In this document: positions 17,071 through 24,407 of the stretch, one piece after another
How the letters are laid out: each line of letters begins with the position of its first letter
Position numbering within the stretch: position 1 is the first letter of the stretch
Assembly (NCBI GenBank): GCA_963720475.1
Contig: OY970394.1
Span: 1,364,001 to 1,428,000, forward strand
Source: G963720475 sp963720475
Lineage (GTDB): Bacteria > Actinomycetota > Thermoleophilia > Solirubrobacterales > Thermoleophilaceae
Direction of reading: 5' to 3'
DNA length: 64,000 nt
The notes under the pieces: generated by a model
What the model was told of the DNA's origin: nothing
What the model saw: the letters and a program-made list of their open reading frames with translations, nothing else
Databases searched by the model: none
Position numbers and translations under genes: made by a program

Positions 17071-18366
17071 GTGGATTTCCGCCTTACCGACGAGCAGCTC
17101 GAGTGGAAGAACTACTGCCGCCGCTTCGCGACCGAGGTGATGCGCCCCGCGGCCCCCAAGCACGACCGCGAGCAGACCGTGCCTTGGGAGTGCATGAAGG
17201 CCGCCCGCGAGTGGGACCTTCAGGGACTCGACTACATGCAGAAGATGGCCGCCGACCCCGACGGGCTCAACGGCGTCATCTACGCCGAGGAGCTCCACTG
17301 GGGCTGCGCCGGCATCGCGCTCGCGATCTCGGCCTCCGGGCTCGCGGCGGCGGGTATCGCCTCCTCCGGCACCCCCGAGCAGATCGCCCAGTGGGTGCCT
17401 GAGTGCTTCGGCACCGGTGACGAGATCAAGCTGGGCGCGTACGCCGTGACCGAGGCCGGCGCCGGATCCGACGTCAAGTCGCTTCGCACGACGGCCAAGC
17501 TCGACGGCGACGAGTGGATCCTCGACGGCACCAAGGTCTTCATCTCGAACGGCGGCATCGCCGACGTCACCGTCGTCGTCGCGACGGTGGACCCGGACCT
17601 GGGCCACCGCGGCCAGGCATCGTTCGTCGTCCCGAAGGATGCCCCCGGCATCTCGCAGGGGAAGAAGGAGGACAAGATCGGCATCCGCGCCTCGCAGACC
17701 GCAGAGGTCGTTCTCGAGGACTGCCGCGTCCCGGTCGAGTACCTCCTCGGCGGGATGGAGAAGCTCGAGAAGAAGCTCGAGCGGGCGCGCTCCGGCCAGT
17801 CGTCGGGTCGCGCGTCGAACGCCCTCGCAACGTTCGAGATGACGCGCCCGATCGTCGGCGCATCGGCGCTCGGCATCGCGCAGGCCGCCTACGAGTGGAC
17901 GCTCGAGTACCTCGAGGACCGCTCCGACGAGAACGGCCCGCTGATCGAGCAGCAGCGCACCCAGCAGGTGCTCGCCGACGTTGCGACCGAGATCGAGGCG
18001 GCGCGGATGCTCGTCTGGCGCGCCGCTTGGATGGGCCGCAACGGCATGCCGATGACCAGCGGCCAGGGCTCGATGTCGAAGCTCAAGGCCGGCGACGTGA
18101 CGATGTGGGCGACCACGACGCTGATGGATCTCGTCGGGGCCGACGCACAGTCCACCGACTGCCCGCTCGAGAAGTGGTTCCGCGACGCCAAGATCTACCA
18201 GATCTTCGAGGGCACGGCCCAGGTTCAGCGGCTCGTCATCTCGCGCATGCAGCGCGCCGAGTACCGCGACCGGCTGGCCGCCGCGGCGGACGCCGTCGCG
18301 AGCGCCAACGGCGCCGGCTCGGGCGACGCGCCGGCCGAGGCCGAGAAGGCCGCAGCCGCCGCGTGA
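17071..18366 (+). CDS. acyl-CoA dehydrogenase
   Basis: A 431-residue acyl-CoA dehydrogenase, longer than the ~380 typical because of an Ala-rich C-terminal tail. The beta domain has YAVTEAGAGSDVKSL and DGTKVFISNGGIADV, and the C-terminal domain has KIYQIFEGTAQVQRLVISRM, in which the Glu of FEGT is the general base. Start GTG 17071 follows AAGGAGAG at the right distance. The leader contains the operator at 16991-17006. Its stop codon overlaps the start of a ferredoxin gene, so the two proteins are made together. Substrate unknown; fatty or branched acyl-CoA likely. Confidence 0.92.
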   Translation: MDFRLTDEQLEWKNYCRRFATEVMRPAAPKHDREQTVPWECMKAAREWDLQGLDYMQKMAADPDGLNGVIYAEELHWGCAGIALAISASGLAAAGIASSGTPEQIAQWVPECFGTGDEIKLGAYAVTEAGAGSDVKSLRTTAKLDGDEWILDGTKVFISNGGIADVTVVVATVDPDLGHRGQASFVVPKDAPGISQGKKEDKIGIRASQTAEVVLEDCRVPVEYLLGGMEKLEKKLERARSGQSSGRASNALATFEMTRPIVGASALGIAQAAYEWTLEYLEDRSDENGPLIEQQRTQQVLADVATEIEAARMLVWRAAWMGRNGMPMTSGQGSMSKLKAGDVTMWATTTLMDLVGADAQSTDCPLEKWFRDAKIYQIFEGTAQVQRLVISRMQRAEYRDRLAAAADAVASANGAGSGDAPAEAEKAAAAA

Positions 18367-18620
18367 GCGCGGCGACGAGCGGACCGACGACATCCGAGCG
18401 CGCCGGGGTCGCGATCAGCGTAGATCGCGAGCTCTGTTACGGGTTCGGTGATTGCGTCGACTCGGTGCCCGGCGTGTTCGAGCTCGACGACGAGCAGAAG
18501 TCCATCGTGGTGGACCCCGAGGCAGCCGACAGGGGCGCGCTGCTGATCGCCGCGCAGGACTGCCCCGTCGACGCGATCTTCATCATCGAGCCAGAGTCGG
18601 GCGAGCAGCTCTACCCGTAA
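18363..18620 (+). CDS. [3Fe-4S]-type small ferredoxin
   Basis: An 85-residue ferredoxin. After an ~18-residue N-terminal extension the fold begins with ISVDRELCYGFGDCVDSVP and ends with AAQDCPVDAIFI. Only three cluster Cys are present (C-x5-C and a distant C-P), the pattern of single-cluster [3Fe-4S] ferredoxins that often serve cytochrome P450s in actinobacteria. Its GTG start overlaps the acyl-CoA dehydrogenase stop (GTGA), implying co-translation. Since acyl-CoA dehydrogenases normally use ETF, this pairing is unusual; the true partner could be an enzyme elsewhere. Confidence 0.85.
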   Translation: MSAATSGPTTSERAGVAISVDRELCYGFGDCVDSVPGVFELDDEQKSIVVDPEAADRGALLIAAQDCPVDAIFIIEPESGEQLYP

Positions 18621-18666
18621 CCTGCCGCCGGGCTGACGCCCGCGGCGAGCCGTCAGACTGTGCGCG

Positions 18667-19482
18667 GTGAGCTTCTCGTTCGACCCGGCCGTGATCGCCC
18701 TGATCGTGGCCCTGACGGTGCTCTACGTCCGCGCCGTCAGGATCCTTTCGCGGCGCGGCTACGACGTCCCCTTCTGGCAGCAGGTCGCGTGGCACGGCGG
18801 GGTCGCGCTGACCGCGATCGGGTTGCTGTCGCCGATCGACACGCTCGGCGAGGAGCTCCTCTCCGCCCACATGGCGCAGCACCTGCTGATCGCCGACCTC
18901 GCCGCGCCGCTGCTGCTCGTCGGGCTGCGGACCCCGGTGCTCGTCTTCTACCTGCCGCGGCCGGTGCTCGTCCCACTCGCGCGGTCGAAGCCGCTGCGGG
19001 CGTTCTTCCGCACGCTCCGCCGGCCGCTCGTGGCGCTGCCGCTGTTCGTCCTGATCCTCTACGGGTGGCACTTCGCCTTCGCCTTCGGCGCCGCGCTCGA
19101 CAACAGCTTCGTCCACGCGCTCCAGCACCAGTCGTTCGTGATCGGCAGCGTGCTGCTCTGGTGGTCCGTGATCGACCCCAAGCACCGCCGCCTGCACGGC
19201 GAGTTGTGGAAGGCGGGCCACCTGCTCGGCAGCCGCCTGGCGAGCATGCTCCTCGGGATGGCGTTCCTGCTGATGTCCACGCCGGCATACGGCGAGTGGT
19301 ACGGGGACTCCGCGCGCGAGTACGGGATGACCCCGATCGGCGACCAGCAGCTCGCCGGCGGGATGATGATGATCGCCGACACGCTGACGATGCTGTTCGT
19401 GTTGACGTTCTTCTTCTGGCGCGCCGCCGCCGATCACGACCGCAAGGAGCGCACGGCGCGCGAGCGGGCGGCGACGGGATGA
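18667..19482 (+). CDS. CtaG-family (caa3-type oxidase assembly) membrane protein
   Basis: A 271-residue polytopic membrane protein with about seven hydrophobic segments. It matches the caa3_CtaG family of cytochrome-oxidase assembly factors: SPIDTLGEELLSAHMAQHLLI, a segment rich in His, then ALQHQSFVIGSVLLWW, PAYGEWYG and the hydrophobic end with MMMIADTLTMLFVLTFFFW. The conserved His and Met residues on the membrane faces are consistent with copper handling. No oxidase genes are near. Start is GTG 18667, with CAGACT 8 bases upstream as a weak -10. It overlaps the next gene by four bases. Confidence 0.85.
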   Translation: MSFSFDPAVIALIVALTVLYVRAVRILSRRGYDVPFWQQVAWHGGVALTAIGLLSPIDTLGEELLSAHMAQHLLIADLAAPLLLVGLRTPVLVFYLPRPVLVPLARSKPLRAFFRTLRRPLVALPLFVLILYGWHFAFAFGAALDNSFVHALQHQSFVIGSVLLWWSVIDPKHRRLHGELWKAGHLLGSRLASMLLGMAFLLMSTPAYGEWYGDSAREYGMTPIGDQQLAGGMMMIADTLTMLFVLTFFFWRAAADHDRKERTARERAATG

Positions 19483-19958
19483 GCGTCAGACGCGCGGCCG
19501 GGGCGACGGCGATCGCCGTCGTGCTCCTCGCCGCGGGATGCGGCGGCGGAGAAGCGGACGACCGCGGAGGCCGCGAGGCCGCTCCGAACTCGGCCAAATC
19601 GCGAACGTCCGACCGCGAGATCATCCGCAACTGGGTCTCGGCACTGAACGACGGGGATTTCGAGATGGCGGCGCGCTACTTCGCCCCGGGGGCGGTCGTG
19701 GAGCAGGCAACCGAGACGACCCTTCGTGGGCGCGATGCGGCGATCCGGTTCAACCGCAGCCTGCCCTGCCGCGCCGAGGTGACCGACTTCGAGGACGAGG
19801 GCAACACGACGCTCGCCGCGTTCAGGTTGCGCGAGGGCCACGAGGGCCGCTGCACCGAAGGTGGTCGCGCGCGCGTGCGCTTCGTGATCGATGGTGGGCT
19901 GATCAAAGAGTGGCGCCAGCTGCCCGAACAGCCGTTGACGCCGAACGAGTCGGCCTAG
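19479..19958 (+). CDS. NTF2/SnoaL-like lipoprotein
   Basis: A 159-residue predicted lipoprotein: signal peptide with lipobox LAAGC (Cys ~21), a low-complexity linker, then an NTF2-like cone domain (IRNWVSALNDGDFEMAARYF, FAPGAVVEQ, LRGRDAAIRFNRSLP, RVRFVIDGGLIKEWRQL). SnoaL-like domains may bind small ligands or act as enzymes; no catalytic set is evident. Two Cys (LPCRAEV and GRCTEGG) may pair outside the cell. Its ATG overlaps the CtaG-like stop (ATGA), so the two are likely co-expressed at the membrane. Confidence 0.8.
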   Translation: MSVRRAAGATAIAVVLLAAGCGGGEADDRGGREAAPNSAKSRTSDREIIRNWVSALNDGDFEMAARYFAPGAVVEQATETTLRGRDAAIRFNRSLPCRAEVTDFEDEGNTTLAAFRLREGHEGRCTEGGRARVRFVIDGGLIKEWRQLPEQPLTPNESA

Positions 19959-20036
19959 GGCCGGAGTCTCAACGGCGGTAGGCTTCCGCGACTGCGCACC
20001 ACGCGCAACCGCAAACCGAACGCCAAGGAGACGCCT

Positions 20037-20804
20037 ATGCCGGGCCTCGCAGGACGGATGTCAACGGTCATCAAGGCCAAGGTCTCGAAGCTGCTCGACC
20101 GCGCCGAGGACCCCGCCGAGACGCTCGACTACGGCTACCAGAAGCAGGTCGAGCTGCTGCAGAACGTCAAGAAGGGGATCGCCGACGTCGTCACGGCGAA
20201 GAAGCGCCTTCAGATGCAGACGCAGAAGCTCGAGCAGTCCGTCGTCAAGCTCGACACCCAGGCGCGCCAGGCGCTCTCGCAGGGCAAGGAGGAGCTCGCC
20301 CGCACCGCGCTCGAGCGCAAGGCGCTCGCGCAGGGGGAGCTGCAGTCGCTCGACACGCAGGTCAAGGAGCTCGAGAAGCAGCAGGAGCAGCTGATCGAGA
20401 AGGAGAAGACGCTCCGGCACAAGGTCGAGAACTTCCGCACCAAGAAGGAGGTCATCAAGGCCCAGTACTCCGCCGCCGAGGCGCAGGTCAAGATCGGCGA
20501 GGCGGCGAGCGGAGTGGGGGAGGAGATGGCCGACCTCGGCCTCGCGATGCAGCGCGCCGAGGACAAGACCGAGCAGATGCGCGCCCGCGCATCTGCGGTC
20601 GACGAGCTCGAGCAGGCCGGTGCGTTCGACGACATCACGCAGCTCGGCCCGGGCCAGGACGACATCGACCGCGAGCTGGCCGCGCTTGGCACCGGCGCGC
20701 AGGTGGATGACGAGCTGGCGAAGATGAAGGCCGAGCTCGGCCCCGGAGGCGGCGACGATGCGCCGGCGCTCGAAGAGGGCTCCAAGGAAAAGGAGGGGGC
20801 GTGA
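20037..20804 (+). CDS. pspA: PspA/IM30 family envelope-stress protein
   Basis: A 255-residue PspA/IM30 (ESCRT-III-like) protein that binds the inner membrane and protects it under stress. It begins MPGLAGRMSTVIKAKVSKLLD and EDPAETLDYGYQKQ, then is an almost continuous coiled coil (residues ~30-180) rich in Lys, Glu and Gln, with a shorter acidic C-terminal region of ~60 residues. Start ATG 20037 follows AAGGAG (20025-20030). The gene overlaps pspAA by four bases. htpX and pspAB lie 2 kb away on the other strand, so the window holds a partner set known for actinobacterial Psp systems. No pspC or clgR homologue is present. Confidence 0.92.
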   Translation: MPGLAGRMSTVIKAKVSKLLDRAEDPAETLDYGYQKQVELLQNVKKGIADVVTAKKRLQMQTQKLEQSVVKLDTQARQALSQGKEELARTALERKALAQGELQSLDTQVKELEKQQEQLIEKEKTLRHKVENFRTKKEVIKAQYSAAEAQVKIGEAASGVGEEMADLGLAMQRAEDKTEQMRARASAVDELEQAGAFDDITQLGPGQDDIDRELAALGTGAQVDDELAKMKAELGPGGGDDAPALEEGSKEKEGA

Positions 20805-21079
20805 TCGTCCGTATCTCAGGCGAGGGCCAGTTCAGGCTTCCCGACGAGGACGCCGAGCGCCTCAACGGGCTCGACAACGACGCCGTCGCCGCCGTCGAGG
20901 CGGGCGACGAGGCGAAGTTCGCCGAGCTCTGGGGCCAGATGCTCGCGCTCGTCGAGTCCGACGGCTCGCCGCTCGACGACGACGAGCTCGTCGAGTCTGA
21001 CGTGATCCTGCCCCCGCGTGACGTCACCTTCGCCGAGGCCGAGGCCGAGTTCACCGGCGAGGGCCTCATCCCCGACTAG
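20801..21079 (+). CDS. pspAA: PspA-associated protein PspAA
   Basis: A 92-residue acidic protein that fits the PspAA family, small proteins encoded directly after pspA in actinobacteria. It starts MIVRISGEGQFRLPDED, has helical LNGLDNDAVAAVEAGDEAKFAELW and ends with a DVILPPRDVTFAEAEAEF segment typical of the family. The GTG start sits in the pspA stop (GTGA) with AGGAGG at 20791-20796, so translation is coupled. Its biochemical role is not known; partnership with PspA is inferred from the conserved neighbourhood. Confidence 0.85.
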   Translation: MIVRISGEGQFRLPDEDAERLNGLDNDAVAAVEAGDEAKFAELWGQMLALVESDGSPLDDDELVESDVILPPRDVTFAEAEAEFTGEGLIPD

Positions 21080-21094
21080 CCGCCCGCGCGCCGC

Positions 21095-21484
21095 ATGCAC
21101 TGGAGCCGGGTCGTCTGGATCTGGCTCGCGTTCGGTCTGCTCGTCGCGGGGATCCAGTTCTTCGTCACCGACTGGGCGGCCGGGATGGACCCGGACGCCC
21201 GCTGCGAGGAGCTCGAGCTCACCCTGCCGGCGCTCGCGCGCGCAGAGCACGTCGGCCAGCGGCGGGTGCCGCCCGAGACCCGCTGCCGGGTCACGGAGTG
21301 CGTCCGGCCGGTCGAACGGAAGGGCGGGCGCGAGATCGCCTGCCGGAAGTACCGCTCCACCGGGATCACGGTCGCCGTGACGCCGCGGACACGCGACCTC
21401 GTCTATCTCTTCGGCGGCTCGCTGCTGTTCACGCCGCTGATCGCGCTGCTGGTCGTGGCACTCAGCCGGCGGCGCTCGCGCTAG
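21095..21484 (+). CDS. two-helix membrane protein with Cys-rich extracytoplasmic loop
   Basis: A 129-residue protein with membrane helices at ~6-26 and ~104-123 and a ~75-residue loop between them. The loop has four Cys (ARCEELEL, TRCRVTECV, IACRKY) that may form two disulphides outside the cell. The C-terminus is short and basic (SRRRSR), fitting the inside-positive rule with both ends in the cytoplasm. It follows pspAA by 15 bases on the same strand and is probably in the pspA operon. I recognise no family. A membrane partner or sensor of the PspA system is a reasonable but unproven guess. Confidence 0.7.
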   Translation: MHWSRVVWIWLAFGLLVAGIQFFVTDWAAGMDPDARCEELELTLPALARAEHVGQRRVPPETRCRVTECVRPVERKGGREIACRKYRSTGITVAVTPRTRDLVYLFGGSLLFTPLIALLVVALSRRRSR

Positions 21485-22271
21485 GCGGATGAGCCGCGCA
21501 GAAGCGCCGGACGACGGCGTTGAACTCCGCCGGCCGCTCGAGATTGCTCATGTGGCCGCAGTCCGGAATCACGACGAGCTCCGCGGCCGGGATCGCGTCC
21601 TCGAACTGCCGTGCGACCCTCATCGTCGAGCGGCGGTCGTGCTCGCCCCAGATCAGCAGCGTCGGGACCGCGATCCGGGGCAGCAGGTCGGTTTGATCGG
21701 CCTCCGCCATCAGGCCGAGCTGCGTCTCGAGCGTCTCGCGGCGCGCTCCGGCGGCGATCTCGCGGAGCAGCGGTTTCGACTCCTCAGGCGGCTCGCCCGC
21801 GAACAACCCGGGAGGGCTGGGATCGAACTCCTCGGGTGGCGCCGCGAACAGCATCCGCGTGTGCTGGACCCTGATCTGTCGCTCCCGTTCGCTGAGCGAG
21901 CCCTTCCACCCCGCGTAGGTGTCGGCGAGGACGAGCGTGGCGCACGCGTCCGGGTGCCGCCGATAGAGCTCCTGGACGACTGTGCCGCCCCAGGAGAGGC
22001 CGGCGACGTGTGCCGGACCGAGGTCGACCGCCTCGATCAGCGCCGCCAGGCAGCGCGCGTAGTCCGCTAGTCCGAAGTCGGCGGGCAGGTCCGACGAGCG
22101 GCCCGCGCCAGGCTCGTCCCACGCTACGACGGTGAACTCGTCAGCGAGCTCCGTCAGCTGCGGTTGCCAGATCCGGCTGTCGTCGCCAGCACCGTGCGCG
22201 AACACGAGCGGCGGCCCTTCGCCGACCCGCGCGAACGCGATCTCGACCCCGTTCAGCTGGAGGACCGGCAC
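21462..22271 (-). CDS. alpha/beta-hydrolase fold protein
   Basis: A 269-residue alpha/beta hydrolase. The oxyanion region is FAHGAGDDSRIW, the nucleophile elbow GLSWGGT (Ser ~94), the acid follows LLIWGEHDRRS, and the catalytic His lies in IPDCGHMSNLERP. Length and order are normal for the haloalkane-dehalogenase/esterase/3-oxoadipate-lactonase group; the substrate is not predictable. Start is GTG 22271, with TAGGGT (22278-22283) 6 bases upstream, a leaderless-type signal. Its 3' end overlaps the convergent membrane-protein gene by 23 bases. Confidence 0.88.
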   Translation of the reverse strand: MPVLQLNGVEIAFARVGEGPPLVFAHGAGDDSRIWQPQLTELADEFTVVAWDEPGAGRSSDLPADFGLADYARCLAALIEAVDLGPAHVAGLSWGGTVVQELYRRHPDACATLVLADTYAGWKGSLSERERQIRVQHTRMLFAAPPEEFDPSPPGLFAGEPPEESKPLLREIAAGARRETLETQLGLMAEADQTDLLPRIAVPTLLIWGEHDRRSTMRVARQFEDAIPAAELVVIPDCGHMSNLERPAEFNAVVRRFCAAHPPSASAAG

Positions 22272-22277
22272 CGCGGC

Positions 22278-22283
22278 ACCCTA
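22278..22283 (-). promoter_or_regulatory. putative -10 box TAGGGT for hydrolase
   Basis: TAGGGT on the minus strand lies 6 bases before the GTG at 22271, with no Shine-Dalgarno sequence. Confidence 0.45.
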
Positions 22284-22333
22284 TCCGCGACCTCGTCGCG
22301 GATTATCGGCGGCCCGATCGGGCAGTTAGTCGT

Positions 22334-22642
22334 CTAGTCCTGGACGCAGGTGTCGTTGTCCGCTGCGGGCTCGTAGCCCTCGGGACATGCCCCTCCGGGG
22401 CCCTGCGGAACGGTGGGCGGGTCGACATTCGGATTGTCCGTATCGGTCTCGGTGTCGGTCTGCGTGTCGGTGACCGTGTCCGTGTCCGTCTTGACTTCCT
22501 TCTCCCGGTCGACCTGGGTGTCGGTGACGGTCTTCTCCTTCTCGTCATCGTCCCCGCAGGCGACCAGCCCGAACGACATCCCCGCGCCGAGCGTGCACGC
22601 CACGAGGGCGGCCGCAAGACGTTTCCGTTTGCTCGAATTCAT
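22334..22642 (-). CDS. Asp/Thr-repeat lipoprotein (102 aa)
   Basis: A 102-residue predicted lipoprotein of unknown function: basic start, hydrophobic core, lipobox LVAC (Cys ~29), then an unusual acidic repeat of Thr-Asp and Thr-Glu pairs (VTDTQVDREKEVKTDTDTV, TDTETDTDNP), and a small Cys pair at the end (GACPEGYEP, DTCVQD). The DNA at about 22430-22540 is a GT/CG-rich repeat because of this. I chose ATG 22642 because TAGGGT (22650-22655) lies 7 bases upstream; the upstream GTG at 22651 would overlap it. The repeat could be an extended linker that lifts the C-terminal knob off the membrane. Confidence 0.7.
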   Translation of the reverse strand: MNSSKRKRLAAALVACTLGAGMSFGLVACGDDDEKEKTVTDTQVDREKEVKTDTDTVTDTQTDTETDTDNPNVDPPTVPQGPGGACPEGYEPAADNDTCVQD

Positions 22643-22649
22643 GCTGCGC

Positions 22650-22655
22650 ACCCTA
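22650..22655 (-). promoter_or_regulatory. putative -10 box TAGGGT deciding the start of the Asp/Thr lipoprotein
   Basis: TAGGGT on the minus strand is 7 bases before ATG 22642. It overlaps the alternative GTG start at 22651, which argues for the shorter protein. Confidence 0.45.
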
Positions 22656-22669
22656 ACCGCACGACCCGC

Positions 22670-23248
22670 CTACTGCAATGGGATCTCCCACAGCGGGAAC
22701 CAGCGTTCGAGCTCGGGCTCGATCGGCAACTCGCCGTCGAGCTGCGCCTTCAGCCTCAGCTCGCGCTCGGTGTCGCGCTTCTTGGCGCCGTCGGCCGGGC
22801 AGAAGGGATAGAAGCTGCCCCGTTTGAAGTTGTAGATGAAGTGGACGCGGCCGCCGGATTCGTCCTCGAACGGGAAGACGGCACACAACAGCCGGTCGCC
22901 GTAGCCGCCGCCCTGGAGCTCGGTCGAGAGCGTGTTGAGCGAGACGACCAGGTCTTCGAAGTCGGGGTCGCGCAGGATGATCCAGCGGTAGCCGAACTCA
23001 TCGTCGGCCGAGGAGACCTCGGACCCGGTCTCCTCTGCGGTCCCGCGCACCAGCTCCTCGGCGTCCTTGAGGATCGTGTCGAAGTCGGCCGTGGCGAGCG
23101 CCTGGAAGACGACCCCGGCCGACCCGCTCGACTTCAGCGACAACGCGGTCTCGAGCGTCACGTGCGCGGTCGTCATCGCGAACAGGCGGTCCGGCGCCGG
23201 CATCTTCAGCTTGCGAGGCCCGCCGCGGAGGGTGTCGAAGAGGCCCAA
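22670..23248 (-). CDS. pspAB: PspA-associated protein PspAB
   Basis: A 192-residue soluble protein that fits the PspAB family: start MGLFDTLRGG, then PDRLFAMTTAHVTLETALSL, GSAGVVFQAL, FGYRWIILRDPDFEDLVVSLNTLS, LLCAVFPFED and a FIYNFKRGSFYPFCP segment. PspAB is found beside htpX and pspA in actinobacteria; its molecular role is unknown. It lies four bases after the htpX stop on the same strand and must be co-transcribed. Confidence is fairly high because both the start signature and the htpX neighbourhood agree. Confidence 0.82.
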   Translation of the reverse strand: MGLFDTLRGGPRKLKMPAPDRLFAMTTAHVTLETALSLKSSGSAGVVFQALATADFDTILKDAEELVRGTAEETGSEVSSADDEFGYRWIILRDPDFEDLVVSLNTLSTELQGGGYGDRLLCAVFPFEDESGGRVHFIYNFKRGSFYPFCPADGAKKRDTERELRLKAQLDGELPIEPELERWFPLWEIPLQ

Positions 23249-23252
23249 CGGG

Positions 23253-24146
23253 TCAGACCTTCTGCAGCTCGGCTTCGAGCGCCTGCAACCGCTCGATCCG
23301 CTTCTCCATCGGCGGGTGCGTCGAGAAGAGCGTCTGGATCGCGCCCTTGACGCCCGTCGGGACGATGAAGAAGGCGTTCATGCGCTCGGCCTGGCGGAGG
23401 TCGTGCTCGGGCACGCGTTCCATCGCGCCGGAGATCTTCATCAGCGCGGAGGCGAGCGCGCTCGGGCGGCCGGTGGTAAGGGCGGCGCCGCGGTCGGCAC
23501 CGAACTCGCGGTAGCGCGAGAGGGCGAGCATCAGGAAGAAGGAGATGATGTAGACGAGGAACGAGACGAGCAGGACGACCATGAACGGGAGTGCGCCCTC
23601 TTCGTCGTCGCCCCCGCCGAAGAAGAAGCCGAACTGCATGATCATCGCCGCGAGCGAGGCGAAGAAGCTCGCGACTGTCATGACCAGCACGTCGCGGTTC
23701 TTCACGTGGGCGAGCTCGTGGGCCATCACGCCCTCGAGCTCGTGCGGCTCGAGCGTGTTGATGATCCCGGTCGTCGCGCAGACGACCGCGCTCTTCTGGG
23801 AGCGGCCCATCGCGAACGCGTTCGGGACTTCGCTGTCGGCCATCGCGATCCTCGGCTTCGGCAGATCGGCCTGGATGCAGAGCCGCTCGATCATCGCGTG
23901 CAGCCCCGGCGCCTGCTCGGGCGAGACCTCCTTCGCGCCCATGGCAGCCAGCGCGATCTTGTCCGAGAGGAACAGCTGCGCGAGCAGCAGCAGCGACATC
24001 ACGCCGACCATCACGGCGATACCGGCGCCCGCCGCGAACATCGCGCCGACGAGCGCGACATACAGCAGCCCGAGCATGAACATCGTGCCGAGCATGCGAA
24101 TCTGAAGACCCGTGTCACGGCCGAAGGCTGAGCGCTGTTTCGCCAT
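23253..24146 (-). CDS. htpX: HtpX-family zinc metalloprotease
   Basis: A 297-residue M48 membrane protease. Two N-terminal helices (~15-55) are followed by the zinc motif MAHELAHVKNRD (HExxH), then two more helices around residues 155-205 (LVMTVASFFASLAAMI, PFMVVLLVSFLVYIISFFL), and the third zinc-ligand region SRYREFGADRGAAL. The C-terminal part carries THPPMEKRIERLQALE, typical of HtpX. It degrades misfolded membrane proteins. First gene of the htpX-pspAB pair; TATCAT (24155-24160) lies 8 bases upstream of the ATG with no Shine-Dalgarno, consistent with a leaderless transcript. Confidence 0.93.
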   Translation of the reverse strand: MAKQRSAFGRDTGLQIRMLGTMFMLGLLYVALVGAMFAAGAGIAVMVGVMSLLLLAQLFLSDKIALAAMGAKEVSPEQAPGLHAMIERLCIQADLPKPRIAMADSEVPNAFAMGRSQKSAVVCATTGIINTLEPHELEGVMAHELAHVKNRDVLVMTVASFFASLAAMIMQFGFFFGGGDDEEGALPFMVVLLVSFLVYIISFFLMLALSRYREFGADRGAALTTGRPSALASALMKISGAMERVPEHDLRQAERMNAFFIVPTGVKGAIQTLFSTHPPMEKRIERLQALEAELQKV

Positions 24147-24243
24147 CGCGTCCGATGATAGAGAGCGGACTCAAGATGACTAAAGACGGCGCCCGCAAGA
24201 TGGCTTGCACCGGCTCGGCCGTTTAGAGGGCTTTGCTAAGGTG

Positions 24244-24387
24244 CCGCCGTCCTGAACGCCGAATTCTCCCTGCATAACGGGGGGAAACGGGGGACCCAAG
24301 AGGTAGGGGCGAGTCGCCGGCTCGAGTCCGGCGTAGCGGCTTCCAAAGCGGAGTTGCGAGCCCGTCAGCTAACCCCGTAGGCGGTAA
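24244..24387 (+). ncRNA. cyclic di-AMP (ydaO/yuaA-type) riboswitch
   Basis: The 5' leader of the M23 peptidase has the conserved blocks of the ydaO class in order: CGCCGAATTCTCC near 24257, ACGGGGGGAAACGGGGGACCCAA around 24277-24299 (split by a hairpin), AGGTAGGGGCGAGTCGCC, a CCGGCTCGAGTCCGG hairpin, and the highly conserved GAGCCCGTCAGCTAACC with CGTAGGCGG near 24358-24384. CGCC at 24257-24260 can pair with GGCG at 24380-24383 to close the element. In actinobacteria this class controls cell-wall hydrolase genes and turns them off when c-di-AMP is high. The start codon follows 20 bases later. Confidence 0.9.
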
Positions 24388-24407
24388 CCGGACGCCGAAA
24401 TCGAAAA

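Noticed and set aside
22430..22540. GT/CG-rich tandem DNA repeat considered as a mobile or regulatory repeat
   Set aside because: It is explained by the Thr-Asp/Thr-Glu repeats of the lipoprotein gene.
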